Positions 1 through 5,679 of a stretch of DNA of 8,812 bases are shown in pieces. Source of the stretch: an uncultured Clostridium sp. GTDB lineage: Bacteria; Bacillota; Clostridia; Lachnospirales; Lachnospiraceae. The stretch covers positions 1 through 8,812 of the forward strand of contig CAUCIO010000087.1 of the NCBI GenBank assembly GCA_958442925.1, in the 5' to 3' direction. Made by a program: the position numbers and the translations under genes. How positions within the stretch are numbered: the stretch's first letter is position 1; each line of letters begins with the position of its first letter. The notes under the pieces are model-generated. The model was not told the DNA's origin. It saw only the letters and a list, made by a program, of their open reading frames with translations, and ran no database searches.

Positions 1-518
1 GTGCCAAATCCTGCGGTAAATGCCCTGAGCTTTTCCATGGTTTCAATGGTAGGCATTCCCTCCGGATAGGCGACTCCAAAGAAGTCTTTCAGCTGTCCAA
101 TGACAATTGTGACAGCGATACCGGAGGTAAATCCGGTAGTAATGGTAAACGGGATGAATTTAATCAGAGATCCAAAACGGCAGAAACCCATAATAATTAG
201 AATGATTCCCGCCAGGATTGTCGCTGTAGCCAGCCCGTCCATGCCGCTTCGGGCTACGATTCCCGCTACAATGGTAGCGAAGGCGGCGGTAGGGCCTGCA
301 ATCTGCACCTGGCTTCCGCCTAAAAGAGAAATGACAAAACCGGCTACAATCGCTGTGTAGATACCCTGTTCCGGTCCTACGCCGGAAGCCAGAGCCAGGG
401 CAATCGACAGCGGCAGGGCAATGATGGCCACTACGATTCCGGCTACCAGGTCTTTAAAAAACTGTTCTTTACTGTACGATTTCCATGTTGTGAGCAGCAT
501 GGGACGCATCTTTTCCAT
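1..518 (-). CDS. SulP-family inorganic anion transporter, N-terminal part (cut by window edge)
   Basis: The gene reads leftward from an ATG at 518-516 and stays open to the window edge, giving 172 codons of a longer protein. It is a membrane protein with a short cytoplasmic N-terminus (about residues 1-22), followed by hydrophobic helices. The stretch from about residue 24 to 80 is diagnostic: DLVAGIVVAIIALPLSIALA, then GVGPEQGIYTA, then GGSQVQIAGPTAAF (67-80), the conserved substrate-pocket region of SulP transporters. Known members carry sulfate, bicarbonate or other anions, often by H+ or Na+ coupling. The substrate here cannot be read from the sequence, and whether a C-terminal STAS domain exists is outside the window. 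The start is supported by AAGGGGG five bases upstream. The gene is divergent from the SseB-like gene and has its own promoter, so it is probably not in an operon with anything to its right. Confidence 0.93.
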   Translation of the reverse strand, partial: MEKMRPMLLTTWKSYSKEQFFKDLVAGIVVAIIALPLSIALALASGVGPEQGIYTAIVAGFVISLLGGSQVQIAGPTAAFATIVAGIVARSGMDGLATATILAGIILIIMGFCRFGSLIKFIPFTITTGFTSGIAVTIVIGQLKDFFGVAYPEGMPTIETMEKLRAFTAGFG

Positions 519-545
519 AATTTCCCCCTTATGAGCATAGTAATA

Positions 546-566
546 GGCAGGAGTGAAAAACCTGCC
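546..566 (-). promoter_or_regulatory. Inverted repeat at the predicted 5' end of the SulP transcript
   Basis: GGCAGG (546-551) and CCTGCC (561-566) form a perfect 6-bp GC-rich inverted repeat with a 9-base loop. The outer edge lies about seven bases downstream of the leftward -10 box, so the repeat either begins at the transcript's 5' end as a stem-loop or is a protein operator overlapping the start of transcription. It is not followed by a T-run, so it is unlikely to be a terminator. The function is inferred. Confidence 0.4.
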
Positions 567-572
567 GCTATC

Positions 573-600
573 ATTATACATTCTCTGTATACAATGTCCA
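573..600 (-). promoter_or_regulatory. Sigma-A-type promoter of the SulP gene
   Basis: Read on the minus strand, a TGGACA -35 box (600-595) is followed after 16 bases by a perfect TATAAT -10 box (578-573). This predicts a start of transcription near 566 and a leader of about 48 bases before the ATG at 518. The -35 box has one mismatch to consensus. Confidence 0.6.
575..593. promoter_or_regulatory. Dyad overlapping the SulP promoter, possible operator
   Basis: TATACA (575-580) and TGTATA (586-591) form a 6+6 inverted repeat with a 5-base centre. The right arm extends into the 8-bp self-complementary TGTATACA (586-593). The dyad covers part of the leftward -10 box and the -10/-35 spacer, a position where a bound repressor would block transcription. 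AT-rich promoter DNA yields such dyads by chance, so this is only a candidate, and I cannot name a regulator. Confidence 0.25.
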
Positions 601-664
601 GATAAAAAAGACAAAAAATTGTTCTTTTTGAGAAACTTTGCGCAGATGCCAAGGCCTCTTTCAG

Positions 665-693
665 TTGACACAAAAAATTCTTTTGCTTATAAT
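665..693 (+). promoter_or_regulatory. Perfect-consensus sigma-A promoter of the SseB-like gene
   Basis: TTGACA (665-670) and TATAAT (688-693) are separated by exactly 17 bases, matching the sigma-A consensus at every position and at the ideal spacing. Transcription should begin near 700, leaving a leader of about 55 bases. An exact match predicts strong, largely constitutive expression unless a repressor acts; I see no clear operator over it. Confidence 0.8.
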
Positions 694-754
694 GAATATC
701 AGCAAATAAGCCGCTTTTCGGGAGAGGGAAAGAAGGCGGAGGGAGAATATACTT

Positions 755-1564
755 ATGAATAATGAAACAAGCAGCGAAGTGCTGGAAAAGACAGCGCTTC
801 TTCAGAAGATGAGAAGCGTTCCGGAGTTATTTGTGTTAATGTCAGTCTGTACGAAGGAACCTTATGTAGAATGTGATGCAGAAACCTTCGATGATGAGAT
901 TTTCATGTTTTTTACAGAGAATGAGGCCAGAGAGAAGGGGAAAGTCCTGCTGGAGGACAAAATTCCGGTTTCCATTGTCAGGGTAGAGGAGAAGCAGAAG
1001 CTCCTTTTCTTTACCAGCCTGTTTACTATGGGAATTAATGCTATTGTGATGAAAAACGGCAGCGAAGACACAAGGCTCCAGCTGGAAGAACTGGTGAGAA
1101 GAAAAAAACCGGAGGATCAGCCGGAGGGAACGGTCTGGATTGAGAATCCACAGCTGCATCTGACGGCTCTTTATTATGCGCAGGAGATGAGAAGGCAGCC
1201 AAATCCTCAGCCGGATGAGAAAACCGATGAACTGATGGAAGAACTTCTGGCTGATTTTAAGAGGGGAAAATATATTTTAGCTCTTCAGAAAGAAGAAAAA
1301 GGCGTTCCTTTAGCCAAGCTGAAAGATGGCCAGATGTATCAGCCTATTTTTACAGATGCCCTGGAATTTCAGAAGTTTAACAGAGAAGATAAGTTCCGTC
1401 CAGTGGCAGCAGAGGCAGATAAACTTGCCGTTTTAGTTGCGCCTGAGGCAAAGGGTGTGGTTTTAAATATTATGAGCCTGAATCTGCCCTTTAACCTGAA
1501 CCGGAAACCGGCTGCATCGGCAGGAGAAGACAAGGCTGAGAAGGAGACAAAACCGGTATTATAG
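755..1564 (+). CDS. SseB-like protein of unknown function
   Basis: This is a 269-residue soluble protein with no signal peptide or membrane segment. The C-terminal half looks like the SseB N-terminal domain family. It has YQPIFTDALEFQKF (195-208), matching the family's 'P.FTd..ef..f' signature, and later GVVLNIMSLNLPF (234-246), matching the 'G.viNp' strand. The first half (about 25-105) looks like a diverged second copy, with DAETFDDEIFMFFTENEARE and a GINAIV strand. A charged linker (about 140-165) joins them. The last 20 residues are a low-complexity charged tail. The biochemical role of this family in Firmicutes is not known to me; the Enterobacteria name SseB should not be taken to mean rhodanese activity or secretion. 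The start is set by GGAGGGAGA at 738-746, about nine bases before the ATG. The gene appears to be a single-gene unit between a strong promoter and a terminator. Confidence 0.8.
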   Translation: MNNETSSEVLEKTALLQKMRSVPELFVLMSVCTKEPYVECDAETFDDEIFMFFTENEAREKGKVLLEDKIPVSIVRVEEKQKLLFFTSLFTMGINAIVMKNGSEDTRLQLEELVRRKKPEDQPEGTVWIENPQLHLTALYYAQEMRRQPNPQPDEKTDELMEELLADFKRGKYILALQKEEKGVPLAKLKDGQMYQPIFTDALEFQKFNREDKFRPVAAEADKLAVLVAPEAKGVVLNIMSLNLPFNLNRKPAASAGEDKAEKETKPVL

Positions 1565-1570
1565 ATCATG

Positions 1571-1612
1571 AAACATGCGGGAATCTGGCAGGGCCAGAAC
1601 TCCCGCATGTTT
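1571..1612. terminator. Nested hairpin terminator between convergent genes
   Basis: AAACATGCGGGA (1571-1582) pairs perfectly with TCCCGCATGTTT (1601-1612). Inside it, TCTGGC (1584-1589) pairs with GCCAGA (1593-1598) around an AGG loop, giving 12 bp plus 6 bp with a small internal bulge. It begins six bases after the SseB-like stop and ends 18 bases from the stop of the leftward gene. It therefore probably ends transcription from both sides. The T-run is short (TTTTG, mostly within the stem) and is better on the plus strand than the minus. Confidence 0.8.
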
Positions 1613-1629
1613 TGTCATACTGATGTTCT

Positions 1630-2082
1630 TTACTGGCTGGAGGCCTTAAAAAGGCAGGATTCGATGGCCTGAACAAGAGCGGAACAGGTATACTGGCTCC
1701 CTTCAGGATATGTAAGATTTTCCAGAGACTGGGAGGAGCAGATTTGTTCAGACAGCTGCTCCAGAGCCGGGGCCATCAGCGGATACATGGTCTCGACAGA
1801 ATCGCTCAGCGGCAGCAGAGAAATAGAATTAATGTGATCTGCATCGACTGCCACCTCCAAATCTACATTCTGGTTTCCCAGGGAGAGAGAGGCGCGGTAA
1901 AGCCCTGGCGTGTAGGAGGCCTGAGCTGCCTGAGTCTGATGCGAGGAGACAGGCTGCGGCTCCTTTTCAGGACGGAACATGATAAAAAGCAGTGTTACAA
2001 GGATGATTCCCAGCCCGATAAAGATGGCAGTATAAATGATTTCTTTCATCCGAAGCACCACAATTTTCGTTTTAGAACTCAT
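1630..2082 (-). CDS. Membrane-anchored protein with degenerate FMN-binding-like domain
   Basis: This 150-residue protein has a short basic N-terminus, one transmembrane helix (about 15-36), a linker rich in Q, S and A (about 38-56), and an outward-facing domain (57-150). The domain opens with YTPGLYRASL and a VDLEVAVDADHINSISL strand pair, and closes with YTCSALVQAIESCL. This is the layout of FMN-binding (FMN_bind) domains, whose members run 'YtpGtY...V.V.V.dg.I..I' and end 'SGATyTS.av..Av..AL'. The usual flavin-attachment segment SGAT is replaced by EGSQ (127-130) before YT, so covalent FMN attachment is unlikely. There is no lipobox cysteine; the helix acts as an anchor. The first ATG is chosen because AGAGG lies seven bases upstream; Met12 is an alternative with a poorer site. 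It is divergent from addBA, and I see no evidence that it takes part in DNA repair. The function is unknown. Confidence 0.72.
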   Translation of the reverse strand: MSSKTKIVVLRMKEIIYTAIFIGLGIILVTLLFIMFRPEKEPQPVSSHQTQAAQASYTPGLYRASLSLGNQNVDLEVAVDADHINSISLLPLSDSVETMYPLMAPALEQLSEQICSSQSLENLTYPEGSQYTCSALVQAIESCLFKASSQ

Positions 2083-2105
2083 AAAAAGACCTCTCGGTAT
2101 TGTTT

Positions 2106-2141
2106 ATTACAGTGTATGGAAAAAAATGTGATTTATTCACA
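2106..2141 (-). promoter_or_regulatory. Weak candidate promoter with a TGTGA-N5-TCACA dyad for the FMN-like gene
   Basis: On the minus strand, a TGTAAT -10-like box (2111-2106) would start transcription near 2099, just ahead of the ribosome binding site at 2094-2090. No good -35 box exists at 16-18 bases. That position is instead occupied by an inverted repeat, TGTGA (2127-2131) and TCACA (2137-2141), which could be an activator or repressor site. The half sites resemble a CRP/FNR-family site, but the centre is five bases rather than six. This is speculative. Confidence 0.25.
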
Positions 2142-2168
2142 GCAGCTGAGGGAAGTAACAGGTTTTAC

Positions 2169-2197
2169 TTGACAAGAACATATGTTCGATATAAAAT
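2169..2197 (+). promoter_or_regulatory. Sigma-A promoter of the addBA operon
   Basis: TTGACA (2169-2174) is followed after 17 bases by TAAAAT (2192-2197), with an overlapping TATAAA at 2190-2195. The predicted start of transcription is near 2204, giving a short leader of about 23 bases that ends in the GGGAGG ribosome binding site (2216-2221), five bases before the addB ATG. The spacer is almost filled by the LexA-like palindrome. Confidence 0.75.
2175..2188. promoter_or_regulatory. LexA (SOS) box in the addB promoter
   Basis: The sequence AGAACATATGTTCG contains a perfect 12-bp palindrome, GAACATATGTTC (2176-2187). The Bacillus-type LexA/DinR operator is CGAAC-N4-GTTCG, so 13 of the 14 bases, including both GAAC/GTTC arms, fit; only the leftmost flank differs (A for C). 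It lies between the -35 and -10 boxes, so a bound LexA dimer would block RNA polymerase. The match is seen directly; SOS control of addBA in this organism is inferred. Confidence 0.75.
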
Positions 2198-2226
2198 GAA
2201 ATTATCACACGAAACGGGAGGTTTTC

Positions 2227-5200
2227 ATGTCATTACAGTTTATTATTGGCGGTTCCGGTTCCGGGAAAACCCATGTCCTCTATGACAATTTGATCAGGCG
2301 TTCTATAGAGGAACCAGAAGGAAGGTATTTTGCCATTGTACCGGAACAGTTTACCATGCAGACACAGAAGGATATTGTGACGATGCATCCCCGTCACGGA
2401 GTCAGGAATATTGATATTGTCAGTTTTGAGCGTCTGGCTTACCGTATTTTCGAGGAACTGGCTGTGGAGACGCCGGCAGTGCTGGATGATATGGGAAAAT
2501 CTCTGGTACTCCGGAAGGTGGCAGCTGCCAGGAAAAAGAATCTGCGCCTGTTTGGCAGCCACCTGGATCAGTCTGGTTTTATCGGAGAACTGAAGTCTAT
2601 GCTGTCGGAGCTGTTCCAGTATGGTGTTTCAGGGGAAACAATACGGGAGATGGCAGACAGTGCGGACAGCGCCATGCTGAGGCAGAAGCTCTCTGATATG
2701 GGTGAGTTGTACGAGGGATTTCGCGAGTATACAAAGGAGAGGTTTATTGCCCAGGAGGAGATTTTGGACATTCTCTGCCGCGTGCTTCCCAGATCTCGTC
2801 TGCTCCGGGGAAGCGTGGTGACTCTCGACGGATATACAGGCTTCACTCCTGTGCAGTATCGGCTGTTAGAGCTTCTGCTGTCCTGCTGCCGCCAGGTGAT
2901 TGTGACGGTGACGATGCCGCCGGAGGAGAACCCTTACCAGGAAAAACCGATTCAGAACCTGTTTCATATGAGCAGCCATACTGTGTGCAGACTTACGGAT
3001 TTGGCGGCTTCTGCCGGAGCGGGAAGAGAAAAGGACATCCTTCTGACAGGACCATGCCGCCGCTTTCAGGACAGCCCTGCTCTTGCAGCAGTGGAGAGAG
3101 GGCTGTTTCGTCCGGGGGCAGGCCCTTTTGAGGGTGGGCAGGGAGACAGTCTGCTTCTCCATGAGGCGGAAAATCCGATTCAGGAGATCCAGTTTGTCTG
3201 TGCAGAGATTCAGCACCTGGTGAAGGAGAAAGGGTATCGATACCGCGATATCGCTGTAGTGACGGGGGCTTTGCCGGATTATTCTGGAGAGCTTGCCAGA
3301 CAGTTTCAGGAGAATGGAATTCCCTGCTTTCTGGACAGTAAGAAAAATATTTTGGGTAACCCGGCAGTAGAGCTTCTGCGTGCAGCCCTGGAGACGATTA
3401 CAGAAAATTTTTCCTATGAAAGTATGTTCCGCTATTTGAAGACAGGCATGGTAACAGGGGAAAAAGAGAAACTTTCCAGGCTGGAAAATTATGTGAAGGC
3501 TATGGGGATCCGCGGATTTAAGCGGTGGAGCGCGCCCTGGGAGCGTACTTATAAGGATGGAGAAAGCCTGAATCTGGAGGAATTAAATGCGTTTAAGGAT
3601 TCTCTTCTGTACCCGTTTCTGCCTTTGAAAGAGATATTTTCAGATCGCCAGTCCACAGTCAGAGAGATGACGGCAGCTCTGGTAGAGTTTCTTGAGAGTG
3701 TGGGAGCGGAGGAGCGTCTGTCACAATGGGAAAGAGTGTTTCATGAAATGGGAGAGGCGGAGCTGGAGAAGGAATACAGCCAGGTTTACGGGCTTGTGAT
3801 GGATTTATTTGAGCGTCTGGCAGCTCTTTTAGGGGATGAAACAGTCAGCAGAAGGGAGTATGCCCAGATTTTAGACGCCGGTTTTGCCGAGATTCAGGTA
3901 GGCCTGATTCCGGCTGTGGTGGACCGGGTGGTGACAGGAGATTTAACCAGAACACGTCTGTCTCATGTTAAAGCTTTGTTTTTTATTGGAGTTAATGATG
4001 GAATCGTGCCGGGGGCTGCCAGGAGGGGAGGGATTTTAACAGAAGCAGAAAGGCGGATCCTGAAGGAAAAAGGCGTAGAGCTGGCTCCCACGGCCAGAGA
4101 GGAAGGATTTTTAGAACGCCTTTATCTGTATCTCGTGATGACGAAAGCTTCGAATTTTCTCTACCTGACCTGGAGTCAGACCTCGTCAGCTGGAAAGAGC
4201 CTTCGCCCGTCCAGCGTGATTGGGCAGGTGAAGAAGCTGTTTCCTGAATTAAGAGAAACAAAGCTTGACGAGTACAGGGAAGCTGCTTTGTCAGCACCGG
4301 CAGGCAGAAGAACCCTGATTACAGGCCTCAGAGATCTGGAACACGCGGCGTCCAGACCGGAATTTTTGGAATTGTACCGCTATTTTTATCTTGACGAGGG
4401 CAAAAGAGAGGAGACGAAGCGCCTGGTGGAAGCTGCATTTCACGTGTATGAGGACACAGGGATTGGCAGGACGGCTGCCAGGAAGCTGTACAGCCCTATT
4501 CTTCGCGGAAGTGTGACTAGGATGGAGCGTTATGCGGCCTGTGCTTACGCTCATTTTCTCAGCTTTGGGCTGGAGCTTCGGGAGCGCAGAGAGTATGAGC
4601 TGGCTGCCGCTGATTTGGGAAATCTGTTCCACAGTTCGATTGATTTGTTTTTTAAGACGATGCAGCAGGAGGGAAGAAGCTTTCGAAATCTGGGGGAGAT
4701 GGAACGAAAAGATCTGGTACGGCGCTGTGTATCGGAGGTGACGAAAGAATACGGCAATACAGTGGTTTCCGATACGGCGAGAAATGAGTATCTGGGACGC
4801 AGAGTAGAACGCATTACAGACAGGACGGTTTGGGCGCTGACAGAGCAGCTGAAGAAAGGAGATTTTGAACCGGCAGGGTTTGAACTTACTTTTACTCCGG
4901 CAGATAACCTGAAGGCGATGAAGATCCCTGTTTCCAGGACAGAGGCTGTCCATCTTCAGGGCCGCATTGACAGGATGGATCTGTGCGAGGACGGGGATAA
5001 GCTGTATGTAAAGATCATTGACTATAAGACAGGAAAGACAAAGTTTGAGCTGACGGAGCTGTTCTACGGTCTTCAGATGCAGCTGGTAGTCTATCTGGAT
5101 GCTGCCATGGAGAAAGAGCAGCGTAAGCATCCGGATAAGCAGGTACTTCCTGCGGGGATTTTTTATTATAATATTGCGGATCCCATGGTGGAGAAGAATG

Positions 5201-5679
5201 AGGATATGGACGAGGAGGAGAAAGAAGCAGAGATTTTGAGAACTCTGCGGATGAATGGCCTGGTCAACAGCCGACAGGAAGCCATTTCCCATTTAGATCA
5301 GAGAATTGAGACCGAATCAGATGTCATTCCTGTCGCCTATAAGGCGGGAATCATTCAGGAGGCGAAATCTTCTGTGGCCAGCGAGAAGCGCTTTTCAGCC
5401 CTGACTGGGTTTGTGAATCGGAAAATCAAGGCCATGGGAAGGGAGATTCTGGATGGAAGAATCACAGTGGATCCTTATAAAAAAGGTGAGAGAACTGCTT
5501 GTGACTACTGTCCTTACCATGGAATCTGCGGTTTCGACTTGAAGACGAGGGGATATGGATTCAGACGGTTCAAATCTATGAAACCAGAAGCAGTCTGGGA
5601 AGAGATCGAGAGGAATGAGGAGGAAGAGGAACAGGAGATTCCTGAGACAGAAGGAGGCGGGACAGGAAAATGGGAGTAA
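2227..5679 (+). CDS. addB: ATP-dependent helicase/nuclease subunit AddB
   Basis: This 1150-residue protein is close to the length of Bacillus subtilis AddB (about 1166). With AddA it forms the enzyme that unwinds and degrades broken DNA ends until it meets a Chi site, then leaves a 3' tail for RecA. At the N-terminus is a Walker A motif, GGSGSGKT (8-15). The middle is a degenerate UvrD-like helicase core with FFIGVNDGIVPG (585-596) and LYLYLVMTKAS (632-642), the latter a relic of helicase motif VI. The C-terminal RecB-type nuclease has GRIDRMD (912-918), IDYKTGK (931-937, catalytic Asp932 and Lys934) and QMQ (950-952). Cys772 plus Cys1092, Cys1095 and Cys1101 (C-x2-C-x5-C) reproduce the iron-sulfur cluster ligands of the family, so the cluster that brackets the nuclease should be intact. 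The extreme C-terminus (about 1125-1150) is a Glu-rich tail whose codons also contain the addA ribosome binding site. The start is set by GGGAGG five bases upstream of the ATG. Confidence 0.97.
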   Translation: MSLQFIIGGSGSGKTHVLYDNLIRRSIEEPEGRYFAIVPEQFTMQTQKDIVTMHPRHGVRNIDIVSFERLAYRIFEELAVETPAVLDDMGKSLVLRKVAAARKKNLRLFGSHLDQSGFIGELKSMLSELFQYGVSGETIREMADSADSAMLRQKLSDMGELYEGFREYTKERFIAQEEILDILCRVLPRSRLLRGSVVTLDGYTGFTPVQYRLLELLLSCCRQVIVTVTMPPEENPYQEKPIQNLFHMSSHTVCRLTDLAASAGAGREKDILLTGPCRRFQDSPALAAVERGLFRPGAGPFEGGQGDSLLLHEAENPIQEIQFVCAEIQHLVKEKGYRYRDIAVVTGALPDYSGELARQFQENGIPCFLDSKKNILGNPAVELLRAALETITENFSYESMFRYLKTGMVTGEKEKLSRLENYVKAMGIRGFKRWSAPWERTYKDGESLNLEELNAFKDSLLYPFLPLKEIFSDRQSTVREMTAALVEFLESVGAEERLSQWERVFHEMGEAELEKEYSQVYGLVMDLFERLAALLGDETVSRREYAQILDAGFAEIQVGLIPAVVDRVVTGDLTRTRLSHVKALFFIGVNDGIVPGAARRGGILTEAERRILKEKGVELAPTAREEGFLERLYLYLVMTKASNFLYLTWSQTSSAGKSLRPSSVIGQVKKLFPELRETKLDEYREAALSAPAGRRTLITGLRDLEHAASRPEFLELYRYFYLDEGKREETKRLVEAAFHVYEDTGIGRTAARKLYSPILRGSVTRMERYAACAYAHFLSFGLELRERREYELAAADLGNLFHSSIDLFFKTMQQEGRSFRNLGEMERKDLVRRCVSEVTKEYGNTVVSDTARNEYLGRRVERITDRTVWALTEQLKKGDFEPAGFELTFTPADNLKAMKIPVSRTEAVHLQGRIDRMDLCEDGDKLYVKIIDYKTGKTKFELTELFYGLQMQLVVYLDAAMEKEQRKHPDKQVLPAGIFYYNIADPMVEKNEDMDEEEKEAEILRTLRMNGLVNSRQEAISHLDQRIETESDVIPVAYKAGIIQEAKSSVASEKRFSALTGFVNRKIKAMGREILDGRITVDPYKKGERTACDYCPYHGICGFDLKTRGYGFRRFKSMKPEAVWEEIERNEEEEEQEIPETEGGGTGKWE
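5652..5679 (+). promoter_or_regulatory. addA ribosome binding site and 10-bp addB/addA overlap
   Basis: AGGAGG (5652-5657) lies inside the end of addB, 12 bases before the addA ATG at 5670. The addB stop TAA is at 5677-5679, so the two genes share ten bases in different frames. This arrangement points to translational coupling, which would keep the two subunits near 1:1. The ribosome-site spacing is slightly longer than usual, consistent with reliance on ribosomes arriving from addB. Confidence 0.8.

Noticed and set aside
100..360. An 86-codon plus-strand open frame near the left edge
   Set aside because: It is the antisense of the SulP transmembrane region, which matches its family clearly on the minus strand.
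612..630. CAAAAA...TTTTTG weak inverted repeat in the first intergenic region
   Set aside because: It is a short, purely A/T stem in AT-rich DNA with no T-run role or link to a gene end; this is expected by chance.
2133..2141. TTATTCACA, a match to the DnaA box TTATNCACA
   Set aside because: A single site with no cluster, no AT-rich unwinding element and no dnaA/dnaN nearby is expected by chance; this is not an origin. The same bases form one arm of the TGTGA/TCACA dyad.
2127..2141. TGTGA-N5-TCACA as a true CRP site
   Set aside because: The CRP consensus has a six-base centre, and classical cAMP-CRP control is not expected in Clostridia. It is kept only as a low-confidence generic dyad.
4291..5292. 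A 333-codon open frame on the minus strand inside addB
   Set aside because: It lies wholly antisense to addB over its conserved nuclease region, has no ribosome binding site that stands out, and its predicted protein shows no recognisable domain. It is a shadow of the addB codon pattern.
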